From the NCBI GenBank assembly GCA_964449135.1, contig CAYUXZ010000017.1, positions 1-55,289 of the forward strand: 55,289 bases of DNA, in the 5' to 3' direction. The notes beneath the pieces were generated by a model, which ran no database searches, had not been told where the DNA came from, and saw nothing but the letters and a program-made list of their open reading frames with translations. The position numbers and the translations under genes were made by a program. This document shows, one piece after another, positions 26,590 to 34,676 of the stretch. The stretch is from SZAS-103 sp964449135 (GTDB lineage: Bacteria > Pseudomonadota > Gammaproteobacteria > Xanthomonadales > Xanthomonadaceae). Position 1 is the first letter of the stretch. The number at the start of each line of letters is the position of its first letter.

Positions 26590-26973
26590 TCAGGCCGCGT
26601 CGAAGGCATTGCGGATCCATTCCACGCGTGGCGCATCGGCAGCGCCGTCAACCGCGACGACGTCGAAGCGGCAGGCCGTGCGTGCGAACTCGGGATGCTC
26701 GGCGAGGAAACATTGCGCGGCGAGCACAAGCTTGCGTTGTTTCGTTGCGTCCACCGAGGGTGCGCTGCCGCCAAACCCGCCGCTGCGGCGATAGCGGACC
26801 TCGACGAACACGACCGCATCGCCGTCGCGCATCACGAGGTCAATCTCGCCGCCGCGATAGCGCGCGTTCGTCGCGAACGTGCGCAGCCCGGCCGCTTCCA
26901 GATGCCGGCGCGCGGCGAGTTCCCAGGCAGCGCCCGCGGCCTTGCGATCCACATCCGAGCCACGCTGCTTCAC
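26590..26973 (-). CDS. yraN: YraN family (UPF0102) nuclease-fold protein
   Basis: 127 residues. The restriction-endonuclease-like core is clear: AWELAARRHLEAAGL, RYRGGEIDLVMRDGDAVVFV, then EVRYRR, with the acidic residues and E-V-K/R motif of the fold. Molecular role is not settled in the family. The GTG at 26973 gives VKQRGSD..., 7 bases after the lpoA stop; no upstream in-frame start is reasonable. The lpoA-yraN pair is conserved across gammaproteobacteria. Confidence 0.88.
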   Translation of the reverse strand: MKQRGSDVDRKAAGAAWELAARRHLEAAGLRTFATNARYRGGEIDLVMRDGDAVVFVEVRYRRSGGFGGSAPSVDATKQRKLVLAAQCFLAEHPEFARTACRFDVVAVDGAADAPRVEWIRNAFDAA

Positions 26974-26980
26974 GTAGCGA

Positions 26981-28744
26981 TCAAGGACTGCCGCGCGGGT
27001 TGTCGCGACGCACGGGCTCGGTTTGCAGCGCGCCGTCCTGCACGGGCCGCGCATGGCCACCGCTGAACACGGCCCAGTCCGAATCGCGCAGCACGTTGCC
27101 GAGGCCGTCGATCCGCAGTTCGCCGGTCGCGCCGCGCACGCTGGCCTGCGGGTTGATCGCCAGCGCTTCCAGATACGCGGCGAGACGATACGCGTCCGCG
27201 CCGAATGCGAACAGCCGTGCGCCGCCGCCTTTCGCGCTCGGCAGGTGCGATCCCAACGTTGCCGCATCCGGCATGCCGCCGACCGAATGCAGCAGCCACG
27301 CGAGCTCGGGATACTCGATCCCGTCGAGTTCCTGGTCGAGCCGCGCGTTGCCGCCGCCGGACAGGATCAGCGAGGTCGAAACGCGCGGCACGGCGCGGAA
27401 GCCGTTCGCGGGCAATTGCGTCGCGAGCAGGCGCGCGGCGGGCGCCTTGAGCGCCAGGAAGATCGCGTCGTAGTCGCCGCCGGTTTTTTCCAGCGCACTG
27501 TGGAGCGCCGTCGCGTAATTCGGACCCGAATCGGAGATCACCGCCTCGGCGACGATCGTGCCGCCGCGCTGCGCGTAGGCCTCGCGGAACGCGGACAGCG
27601 CGCGCACCGCGTTGTCGTCCTTCGCGGTGAATGCGATCGTACGGCGCGCGCCCTTGCCCAGCAGGCGCTGCGCAGCGGCGGCGCCCTCATCCTCGGGCGC
27701 GAGCGAGAAGCTCGCGCTGCCCGGCGGAGCGGACTCGGTCGTGTGGTTTAGCGCGAGGATCGGCACCGGCGTGTCGGCTTCGTCGAACACCGCTGCGACC
27801 TGCTCGCGGCCGAGCGGGCCGACGACGAAATCGCTGCCGTCGTCCACCGCCTTGCGGTAGGCCTTGACCGCGCCGCCGGCGGTATCGGCGCTGTCGTAGA
27901 CGCGAACCTCCGGGCGTCGCCGGGTTTCCGTGTAGTACGCGGTCATGAATCCGTCGCGCACCGCCGATCCCGCGGCCGCGACCGGCCCGGTACCCGGCAG
28001 CAGCAACGCGAGCTTGAGCGGCGGGCGATAACCGTCCTCGTCGGCTGGCGGACGCGTGTTGTCCGCCATGAATCCGCTGCCGCGCGCATACGGATGCGGC
28101 AGCGGCAGTCCGCGCGCGGTCAGCATCCGTCCGGCGTGGATGTACAGCGGATGGCCCGGCGGTAGCGCGGCCGCATCACGGGCGAGGGTGGTGTCGTCGA
28201 GCGCGCCGAGCAGCTTGCCGATGCGCTTGCGCGTTGCGGCTGCATCGCGACGCGATTGCAGCGATTCGAGCAGCGCCAGTTGCGCGGCCGCACCGAAGCC
28301 ATCGCCGACCGACTCAAGCGCGGTCGCGCGCGCGCGATGCCAACGCGCGCGCAGGGATTGCGGAACCGCCGCGTCGGGGACGTTCATCGTCGCGGCCGCC
28401 AGCGTGGCGTGGCCGTCGGCGATCGCGAATTCCGCATCAACCAGGCGCCAGCGGATTGCGTCGCTGCCGGTCAGATGCTTCGGGTTCGATTCCACGAACG
28501 CGCGTCGCGCGGAGGTCGTATCGCCGGCGACCAGCCAAGCGTCGGCCGCGCGCACTTCCAGCACGTCGCGCAGCGCGCCGTTCGCGGAAGCCGCCTGCGC
28601 CGCGTACGACTGCGCAGCTTCGCGGGCATGACCGGTCGCGAGCTGGTGCTCGGCGTCCAGCGCGGCCGGCGGCAACTGGACGACCTCGTTGGTGGCGCAG
28701 CTGGCGACGAAGAGAATCAGGAGAAGGGCGAGGATGCGTTTCAT
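26981..28744 (-). CDS. lpoA: LpoA/LppC-family outer-membrane lipoprotein, PBP1A activator
   Basis: 587 residues. The lipoprotein signal peptide is plain: MKRILALLLILFVASC with the lipidated Cys at residue 16. A TPR-like helical N-terminal domain (about 25-230) is followed by a periplasmic-binding-protein-like domain (about 255-575, starting near LKLALLLPGTGPVAAAGSAV). LpoA stimulates the peptidoglycan synthase PBP1A from the outer membrane. The start was chosen at the signal peptide; the frame extends upstream without support. Divergent from rsmI, the usual pairing. Confidence 0.9.
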   Translation of the reverse strand: MKRILALLLILFVASCATNEVVQLPPAALDAEHQLATGHAREAAQSYAAQAASANGALRDVLEVRAADAWLVAGDTTSARRAFVESNPKHLTGSDAIRWRLVDAEFAIADGHATLAAATMNVPDAAVPQSLRARWHRARATALESVGDGFGAAAQLALLESLQSRRDAAATRKRIGKLLGALDDTTLARDAAALPPGHPLYIHAGRMLTARGLPLPHPYARGSGFMADNTRPPADEDGYRPPLKLALLLPGTGPVAAAGSAVRDGFMTAYYTETRRRPEVRVYDSADTAGGAVKAYRKAVDDGSDFVVGPLGREQVAAVFDEADTPVPILALNHTTESAPPGSASFSLAPEDEGAAAAQRLLGKGARRTIAFTAKDDNAVRALSAFREAYAQRGGTIVAEAVISDSGPNYATALHSALEKTGGDYDAIFLALKAPAARLLATQLPANGFRAVPRVSTSLILSGGGNARLDQELDGIEYPELAWLLHSVGGMPDAATLGSHLPSAKGGGARLFAFGADAYRLAAYLEALAINPQASVRGATGELRIDGLGNVLRDSDWAVFSGGHARPVQDGALQTEPVRRDNPRGSP

Positions 28745-28771
28745 GCGGACGCGCTGGCCTGAACGGAACGC

Positions 28772-28777
28772 TATGAT
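28772..28777 (+). promoter_or_regulatory. -10-like hexamer for rsmI
   Basis: TATGAT lies in the 69-base gap between divergent lpoA and rsmI, 36 bases before the rsmI ATG. The -35 region is not obvious. The gap must also serve lpoA; I could not pick out a clear minus-strand promoter. Confidence 0.35.
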
Positions 28778-28813
28778 GATACGCGCAGGGCGGTCCTGCC
28801 GGTGGAGCGAGTG

Positions 28814-29647
28814 ATGACGGCGGCGAAGCCCGGAACCTTGTTCGTGGTGGCCACGCCGATCGGCAACCTCGCCGATCTGTCGCCACGCGCTGTCGAGACC
28901 CTGCGCGGAGTCACGGCGATCTGCGCCGAGGACACGCGTCACAGCCGGCCGCTGCTCGTCCAGTTCGGCATCGACCGTCCGCTGATCGCGCTGCATGAAC
29001 ACAACGAAAACGAAATCGCGGAACGGCTGGTCGCGCGCCTGCTCGCCGGCGAATCGCTGGCGTTGATCTCGGATGCGGGCACGCCGCTGGTCAGCGATCC
29101 GGGCTACCGCCTGGTGCGCGCCGCGCGCGCCGCGGGCGTGCGCGTGAGCCCGATCCCCGGCGCCTGCGCGGCAATCGCGGCGCTGTCGGTCGCGGGACTG
29201 GCCAGCGACCGTTTCGTGTTCGAGGGGTTCCTGCCGGCGAAACCAGCGGCGCGCCGTGCACGTCTCGCGCAGCTCTCCTCGGAATCGCGCACGCTGGTGT
29301 TCTACGAATCCGCGCATCGCATCGAGGAGATGCTTGCCGACGCGGGTTCGTCATTCGGCGGACAGCGCCCCGCGGCGATCGCGCGTGAGCTGACCAAGTT
29401 GTTCGAGACCGTGCTCGACGGCGGCCTCGCGTCGCTGCATGCACGCGTGCAGTCCGATGCGGACCAGCGCAAGGGCGAGTTCGTGGTGATCGTCGCCGGC
29501 GTCGGCGACGAATCCGATGCGAAGCTCCTCGAAGGCCGGCGCGTGTACGCGAAACTCAGCGAGCACCTGCCGCCGTCGCAGGCGGCCAAGCTCGCCGCCG
29601 AGCTCACTGGCGCGCCGCGCAAGGCGTTGTACGGCGGTGGCGAATGA
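28814..29647 (+). CDS. rsmI: 16S rRNA (cytidine-1402-2'-O)-methyltransferase
   Basis: 277 residues; 2'-O-methylates C1402 in the decoding centre. Tetrapyrrole-methylase fold motifs: LFVVATPIGNLADLSPRA, AICAEDTRHSRPLL, LISDAGTPLVSDPGY and PGACAAIAALSVAGL. ATG 28814 has GGAG seven bases upstream; GTGs at 28802 and 28811 are weaker starts. The end is about 70 bases from an exported amidohydrolase. Confidence 0.95.
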   Translation: MTAAKPGTLFVVATPIGNLADLSPRAVETLRGVTAICAEDTRHSRPLLVQFGIDRPLIALHEHNENEIAERLVARLLAGESLALISDAGTPLVSDPGYRLVRAARAAGVRVSPIPGACAAIAALSVAGLASDRFVFEGFLPAKPAARRARLAQLSSESRTLVFYESAHRIEEMLADAGSSFGGQRPAAIARELTKLFETVLDGGLASLHARVQSDADQRKGEFVVIVAGVGDESDAKLLEGRRVYAKLSEHLPPSQAAKLAAELTGAPRKALYGGGE

Positions 29648-29720
29648 GCCGGCGTCCGGTCGAACCGACAAAATCGTACGCGACGGATTTCCCGATCCAT
29701 TTTCTGACGTGGAGCGACCC

Positions 29721-31010
29721 ATGAATCGCATCGCCTTGCTGCTTGCAGCCACCCTGAGCGCTACCGCCCACGCGGCCGTGCCGGCGCAGGTGGACGCGAT
29801 CTATCCCGACATCGAAAAGCTCTACATGGATCTGCACCAGCATCCCGAGCTCGGCTTCCACGAGCAGCGCACCGCCGCGGAACTCGCCGCGCGCGTGAAG
29901 GCGCTGGGCTACGAGGTGACGACGGGCGTCGGCGGCACCGGCGTCGTCGCGATCCTGAAGAACGGCCCGGGACCGACCGTGATGCTGCGCACCGAACTCG
30001 ATGCGCTGCCGATCGAGGAGAAAACCGGGCTGCCGTTCGCGAGTATGGCGAAGACGAAGAACGATGCCGGCGAAACCGTTCCGGTCGGCCACATGTGCGG
30101 CCACGACCTGCACATGTCGGCCTGGGTCGGCACCGCGGAATTGATGGCGAAGAATCGCGGCGCCTGGCATGGCACGCTGATGCTGGTCGGGCAGCCCGCC
30201 GAGGAAATCGTCGCCGGCGCAACCGCGATGCTCCACGACGGCCTGTTCACGCGCTTCCCGAAGCCGGACTACGCGCTCGGCGTGCACGACGAGATGGCCC
30301 TGCCGGCCGGCACCATCGGTTTCCATCCGGGCTACTTCCGCGCCAACTCGACCGGACTGGACATGACGGTGTACGGCAAGGGCGGTCACGGCGCCTATCC
30401 GCAGAACGCGATCGATCCGGTGGTGATCGCGGCGCGCATCGTGCTGGGCCTGCAGACGATCGTCTCGCGCGAGAACGATCCGAACGATCCCGCGGTGATC
30501 ACGGTCGGCAGCATCCACGGCGGCAGCGCCTCCAACATCATTCCCGATCAGGTCAAGTTGCAGATCACCGTGCGCTCGCTCGACCCGGCCGTGCAGAAGC
30601 GCCTGCTCGCCGCGATCGCGCGCGTGGCCAAGGGCGAGGCCCTGGCCACGAACGCGCCGGCCGAACCGCTGATCGAGGTCAAGTCGAACACCGATGCCGT
30701 CTACAACGACCCTGAACTCACCGCGCGCATGGTCGCCGCCGCGCGCGCCGAACTCGGCGCCGACCGGGTCGTCGAGATGCCCGCGCAGATGGGCGGCGAG
30801 GATTTCTCGCAATTCGGACTGGCCGGCGTGAAGTCCGTGCTGCTGCATGTCGGCGCGGTCGATGCCGCCAAACTCGAGGACTCGCGCAAGACCGGTATCC
30901 CGCTGCCTGGCGTGCATTCGCCGCTGTGGGCGCCGGTGCGCGAACCGACGATCAAGGCGGCGATCGCTGCGGAAACCGCGATCCTGATGGATCTGTTGAA
31001 AGCAGGCTGA
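29721..31010 (+). CDS. Exported M20-family amidohydrolase/peptidase
   Basis: 429 residues with a signal peptide (MNRIALLLAATLSATAHA, likely cleavage after AHA). M20D-type metal-binding motifs: GHMCGHDLHMSAWVGTAE with Cys and His ligands, GQPAEEIVAGA, and the dimerisation domain from about residue 205 (GKGGHGAYPQNAIDPVVIAA). A final metal ligand is near GGEDFSQF. Similar to IAA-amino-acid and hippurate hydrolases; the natural substrate is unknown. The ATG has GGAG upstream. Periplasmic location is inferred from the leader. Confidence 0.88.
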   Translation: MNRIALLLAATLSATAHAAVPAQVDAIYPDIEKLYMDLHQHPELGFHEQRTAAELAARVKALGYEVTTGVGGTGVVAILKNGPGPTVMLRTELDALPIEEKTGLPFASMAKTKNDAGETVPVGHMCGHDLHMSAWVGTAELMAKNRGAWHGTLMLVGQPAEEIVAGATAMLHDGLFTRFPKPDYALGVHDEMALPAGTIGFHPGYFRANSTGLDMTVYGKGGHGAYPQNAIDPVVIAARIVLGLQTIVSRENDPNDPAVITVGSIHGGSASNIIPDQVKLQITVRSLDPAVQKRLLAAIARVAKGEALATNAPAEPLIEVKSNTDAVYNDPELTARMVAAARAELGADRVVEMPAQMGGEDFSQFGLAGVKSVLLHVGAVDAAKLEDSRKTGIPLPGVHSPLWAPVREPTIKAAIAAETAILMDLLKAG

Positions 31011-31038
31011 CGAGGAAGCACAACGGAGTCCGTCGCAC

Positions 31039-31069
31039 GCTAAGCCCCTGCATCGCACAGGGGCTCAGC
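31039..31069. terminator. Hairpin between convergent genes
   Basis: A 12-bp stem with one mismatch (GCTAAGCCCCTG with CAGGGGCTCAGC) and a 7-base loop, placed between the amidohydrolase and the convergent exported protein gene. There is no T-run on either side, so it is a strong hairpin but an atypical intrinsic terminator; it may act in both directions. Confidence 0.5.
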
Positions 31070-31092
31070 GATGCTTCCGGATGCCAACGAAA

Positions 31093-31689
31093 CTACTTCA
31101 CGGGTGCCATCAGGTGCTGATACGGCGTTCCCGCCCACATCACGTAGGGCTGCGTCGTGACCGGATCGGGCGACTTCGGATACGAATCGTAGAAGCTGGC
31201 ATCGGCGCCCACGATCATGATGTGCGGACCGGTCTTCACCCAGTGATTCGCCGTCGTCGGCTTGGTCGCGTAGGGATCCGTGTTGCTCGCATCCGTGCCT
31301 CCCGCGAGCATGTACATGAATCCGACTTTCCCCGCCGGCGGATCCTTGTGTTCCATCCACGCATTGACCCATTGCATTGCGTTCGCATCCATGCACATCG
31401 GATCGGGCCCGGGAGTGGCGGGGCTGTCCGGCATGCAGGTGAATTTGTTGGTGCCCTTGCGCAAGGTGCGCATCTTGCCGCCGGCGTCCATCGCGACGAT
31501 CGTCGCGTCCCTGGTGACTTTCGTCGGACCGGCCTGCATCGCGCTGGCGATCATCGCGGCGTCGCTGGGCGCCTTTGCGGCTGCAGCCTTCTTCTCGGTC
31601 TTGGCGGCGTCTGCAGCGAATGCAAGGCTCGTGCAGGCGCCCGCCATCGCGCAGACCATCAGGAATTTCATCGAACCCAGAGCACGCAT
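31093..31689 (-). CDS. Exported protein of unknown function
   Basis: 198 residues. ATG 31689 is preceded by an excellent ribosome site (GGAAGGAGG) and opens a signal peptide (MKFLMVCAMAGACTSLAFAA within the first 27 residues). A Lys/Ala-rich linker is followed by a compact domain with Met-, Trp- and Cys-containing segments (KFTCMPDSPATPGPDPMCMD, then VNAWMEHKDPPAGKVGFMYM and GPHIMIVGADASFYDSYPKS). I do not recognise the family. Two Cys flank a Pro/Asp loop and could form a disulphide. Divergent from rnpB. Confidence 0.8.
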   Translation of the reverse strand: MRALGSMKFLMVCAMAGACTSLAFAADAAKTEKKAAAAKAPSDAAMIASAMQAGPTKVTRDATIVAMDAGGKMRTLRKGTNKFTCMPDSPATPGPDPMCMDANAMQWVNAWMEHKDPPAGKVGFMYMLAGGTDASNTDPYATKPTTANHWVKTGPHIMIVGADASFYDSYPKSPDPVTTQPYVMWAGTPYQHLMAPVK

Positions 31690-31806
31690 ATCGGCCTCCT
31701 TCCCTTCGAACGACGCGGGGGATGCGTCGGCGTCGATACTTCTCCTGTTCCGGGTGCCAGTCAATGGCACATAAGATCGACAAAATTCCCGTAGAGCTTG
31801 GTGTGA

Positions 31807-31812
31807 GACAAT
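31807..31812 (+). promoter_or_regulatory. -10-like hexamer for rnpB
   Basis: GACAAT ends six bases before the predicted 5' end of the RNase P RNA, the spacing expected of a -10 element. The -35 region is weak. Confidence 0.45.
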
Positions 31813-31818
31813 CCGCGC

Positions 31819-32170
31819 GGCGGAGCCGGCCAGACAGTCGCGTCATCCAGTCGGATGCCGAGGAAAGTCCGGGCTCCACAGGGCACGGTGCCAGGTAACG
31901 CCTGGGCGGCGCGAGCCGACGGAAAGTGCAACAGAAAGATACCGCCCAAGACTGCGCAAGCAGGACGGCAAGGGTGAAATGGTGCGGTAAGAGCGCACCG
32001 CGAGCCTGGCAACAGGCCGGCACGGCAAACCCCACCGGGAGCAAGGCCAAATAGGGGTGCGATGGTACGGCCCGTACCGCACCCGGGTAGGCTGCTCGAG
32101 TTCAGCGGTGACGCTGCGCCTAGAGGAATGACTGTCCACGACAGAACCCGGCTTACCGGCCGGCTCCGCC
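31819..32170 (+). ncRNA. rnpB: RNase P RNA, bacterial type A
   Basis: The catalytic RNA that trims tRNA 5' ends. The terminal helix P1 is a perfect 13-bp pairing of GGCGGAGCCGGCC (31819-31831) with GGCCGGCTCCGCC (32158-32170). Conserved blocks occur in order: CAGACAGTCGC, GAGGAAAGTCCGGGCTCC (from 31860), GTGCAACAGAAAG, GGTAAGAGCGCACCG, GAGCAAGGCCAAATAGGGG, CCCGGGTAGGCTGC, and ACAGAACCCGGCTTA near the 3' end. Length of about 352 is normal for type A. It is followed by CTTCTTCTTC, which may help termination. Confidence 0.97.
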
Positions 32171-32186
32171 CTTCTTCTTCGATCTA

Positions 32187-33224
32187 TCAGCGCGCGCTGT
32201 TCACCGACGCGCGATCGGTGTCGCGCAGGAAATCGATGATGCCCTGCATGTACAGCGGCTGGTCGGTGTACTGCGCGAAGTGCCCCGAGTTCGGGCAGTA
32301 CAGATAGCTGCCGTGTGGCAGCAACTTGCTCATCTTCTCCATCCACGCCGGATCCATCGTGTCGTATTTCGCGCCGATCACCAGCGTGGGCACGGTGATG
32401 TTCTTCAGATCGTCGGTGCGATCCCAGTTCGCGAGGATGCCGCTGGCGCCGAGTTCGCTCGGACCCTGCATCGGCACATAGACCTTCTTGTTGAGCGTCG
32501 CGAAGGTGCGCATCACAGAGTTCGGCCATTTCTCCGGCGGCAGGCGCAACAGGTGTTCCTGGTAGAACGGCTGCAGCAGCTCGTCGTAGTGCGGGTCGTC
32601 GTACTTGCCCTCTGCCTCCATCTTCTTGATCTCGGCCAGGTTCTTCGGGTCAATCGCCGGCATCAGCACGGTTTGTGCGTAGCGGTTGTACGCGGGGATC
32701 GACGACATCATGTTGCTGATGATCAGGCCCTTGAGATGCTGCTGGTACTTGAGCGCGTACTCGATCGCGAGCATGCCGCCCCAGGACTGGCCGTAGAGGT
32801 AGAAATCGTCCTTGTCGAGCTTGAGCGCGACGCGGACCTGTTCGACCTCGTCGGCGAAGCGCGCGACATCGAGCAGGCGCTTGTCGTCGGGCTGGTCGCT
32901 CCAGGCCGAGCCGAGCTGATCGTAGTAGTAATACTCGATGCCCGCGCCGGGGAACCAGTGGTCGAAGGCTTCCAGGTATTCGTGGCTCACGCCCGGCCCG
33001 CCGTGTAGCAACAGCACTTTGATGCGCGGGTTGTTGCCGATGCGCCTGGTCCAGACGTGGAAGTCGCCGAACGAGGTATGGATCGGAATCATCCGCACGC
33101 CGCCGCTGATCACGTCCTCCGGATCGCGGCCAGTGTTGTCGAAGTACGACGCGGGCGGGGCCGGTTGGCCGGCGATGGCGATGCCACTGAGCAACAGCAG
33201 GACCAGAGCAAACAGACATTTCAT
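32187..33224 (-). CDS. Exported S33-family alpha/beta hydrolase (proline iminopeptidase-like)
   Basis: 345 residues with a signal peptide (MKCLFALVLLLLSGIAIAGQ). Oxyanion motif LLLHGGPGVSHEYL, nucleophile elbow LYGQSWGGMLAIEYAL (Ser nucleophile), Asp near IGAKYDTMDPAW, and His near NSGHFAQYTDQP. This is the proline iminopeptidase/tricorn-interacting F1 type of hydrolase. Export is unusual for classical Pip but common in this subgroup. The start is at the signal peptide, with GGGGAG upstream. Converges on rnpB with 16 bases between. Confidence 0.88.
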   Translation of the reverse strand: MKCLFALVLLLLSGIAIAGQPAPPASYFDNTGRDPEDVISGGVRMIPIHTSFGDFHVWTRRIGNNPRIKVLLLHGGPGVSHEYLEAFDHWFPGAGIEYYYYDQLGSAWSDQPDDKRLLDVARFADEVEQVRVALKLDKDDFYLYGQSWGGMLAIEYALKYQQHLKGLIISNMMSSIPAYNRYAQTVLMPAIDPKNLAEIKKMEAEGKYDDPHYDELLQPFYQEHLLRLPPEKWPNSVMRTFATLNKKVYVPMQGPSELGASGILANWDRTDDLKNITVPTLVIGAKYDTMDPAWMEKMSKLLPHGSYLYCPNSGHFAQYTDQPLYMQGIIDFLRDTDRASVNSAR

Positions 33225-33285
33225 CGACGGCTCCCCGTGTTCAGCGGCACACGGTAGGCGAGCCGGTGCAAAGACGAGGTGAAGA

Positions 33286-34362
33286 TCAGCGCGCGCTGAA
33301 CTCGTGCACCGCGTCGACGAGCACGCGCACGTGTTCGGGGTCCATGTTCGGCGACAGTCCGTGGCCAAGGTTGAAGACATGGCCGGCGTTCGTGCCGTCG
33401 CTGCCGCGTGCGTAGCTGTCGATCGTGCGGCGCACCTCGGCGCGGATCGACTCGGGCGTGCCGTAGAGGATCGCCGGATCGAGATTGCCCTGCAGCGCGA
33501 CACCGCCGCCGGTGCGACGACGCGCTTCCTCGAGCGAGATCAGCCAGTCCACGCCCAGCGCATCGGCGCCGCTGTTCGCGAGTTCTTCCAGATACGGCGC
33601 ATTGCCCTTGCCGAACAGGATCAGCGGCGCGCGTTCCTCGCCTTCGCCGCGCGGCAGTTCCTTCGCGATCCGCGCGAGGTAGGGCAGCGAGAACTCGCGG
33701 TAGTGGTGCGGCGCGAGCACGCCGCCCCAGGTGTCGAACACCTGCAGCGCCTGCGCGCCGGCTTCGCGCTGCGCGGAGAGGTAGGCGATCACCGCGTCGG
33801 TGACGACATCGAGCAGGCGATGCAGTTCGACCGGATGGTTGAGCAACATCGCCTTGATGCGCGAGAAATTCTCGCTGCCGCCGCCTTCGACCATGTAGCA
33901 GGCCAGCGTCCACGGGCTGCCGGAAAAACCGATCAGCGGCACGCGACCGTCGAGTTCGCGGCGGATCAGGCGCACCGCGTCCATCACGTAGCGCAGCTCG
34001 CGGCCCATGTCGGGCACCGCGAGCTTGGCGACATCGGCGGCGCTGCGGATCGGCCGCTCGAACTTCGGACCTTCACCGTCGACGAAGTACAGGCCCAGGC
34101 CCATCGCATCGGGCACGGTGAGGATGTCGGAGAACAGGATCGCGGCGTCGAGGTCGAAGCGTGCGAGCGGCTGCAGGGTGATCTCGCAGGCGATCTCCGG
34201 CGTCTTGGCCATCGCGAGGAAACTGCCGGCCTTCGCGCGGGTGGCGCGGTATTCGGGCAGGTAGCGGCCGGCCTGGCGCATCAGCCAGACCGGTGTGCGA
34301 TCCACGGGTTCGCGGCGCAGTGCGCGCAGTAGGCGGTTGTTGCGTGGCGAATTCTCTGCCAT
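33286..34362 (-). CDS. hemE: Uroporphyrinogen decarboxylase
   Basis: 358 residues; converts uroporphyrinogen III to coproporphyrinogen III in haem synthesis. Signature motifs PVWLMRQAGRYLPEYRATR and LVGFSGSPWTLACYMVEGG-type (here LIGFSGSPWTLACYMVEGG), plus LILFGKGNAPYLE. The ATG shares a base with the stop of the small WGR-like gene (TGATG), so translation is coupled to it. Confidence 0.97.
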   Translation of the reverse strand: MAENSPRNNRLLRALRREPVDRTPVWLMRQAGRYLPEYRATRAKAGSFLAMAKTPEIACEITLQPLARFDLDAAILFSDILTVPDAMGLGLYFVDGEGPKFERPIRSAADVAKLAVPDMGRELRYVMDAVRLIRRELDGRVPLIGFSGSPWTLACYMVEGGGSENFSRIKAMLLNHPVELHRLLDVVTDAVIAYLSAQREAGAQALQVFDTWGGVLAPHHYREFSLPYLARIAKELPRGEGEERAPLILFGKGNAPYLEELANSGADALGVDWLISLEEARRRTGGGVALQGNLDPAILYGTPESIRAEVRRTIDSYARGSDGTNAGHVFNLGHGLSPNMDPEHVRVLVDAVHEFSAR

Positions 34363-34616
34363 CAGTGCGGCGCCTCCATGCCCTGTACAAAAACAATCTT
34401 GAAGCCGCGCTTGAGGTTTGCGTCGCGCGCCTTCTCGAATGCGGCGAACGCGGCGCCCTGCTCGAGGTATTGCTCGCGCTTGACCATGCTGCGCTGGCCG
34501 ATGTGGCCGCTCTCGCGCACGAGCAGCCAGCCGCCGAGCAGGTCCTGCTGGAGCGTCAATTGCACGAATCGCGGGGCTTCGGCGGCGGTCGGTGGATGCT
34601 GGAGCAGCAGGCGCAT
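34362..34616 (-). CDS. Small WGR-domain-like protein
   Basis: 84 residues. The layout LVQLTLQQDLLGGWLLVRES, then GHIGQRSMVKREQYLEQGAA, ending FEKARDANLKRGFKIV, resembles a stand-alone WGR domain (nucleic-acid-associated module of PARPs and MolR-like proteins), with the WGR tripeptide replaced by SGHIG. Start/stop coupled to hemE. A TAAAAT hexamer six bases upstream of the ATG suggests a leaderless transcript. Role unknown; the coupling suggests coexpression with hemE only. Confidence 0.7.
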   Translation of the reverse strand: MRLLLQHPPTAAEAPRFVQLTLQQDLLGGWLLVRESGHIGQRSMVKREQYLEQGAAFAAFEKARDANLKRGFKIVFVQGMEAPH

Positions 34617-34622
34617 GCGGTT

Positions 34623-34628
34623 ATTTTA
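34623..34628 (-). promoter_or_regulatory. -10-like hexamer directly before the WGR-hemE pair
   Basis: Minus-strand GCTAAAAT followed by six bases and the ATG. A transcript starting at the usual distance would begin at or next to the start codon. No -35 was recognised. Confidence 0.4.
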
Positions 34629-34676
34629 GCCGGAACGCATGGAAAGCCGCGCCCACGCGCATTTTCCGATGCGGGA

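Noticed and set aside
28480..28500. tRNA T-loop-like string GGGTTCGATTCCACG
   Set aside because: Inside the lpoA coding region, with no acceptor stem or anticodon arm at proper distances.
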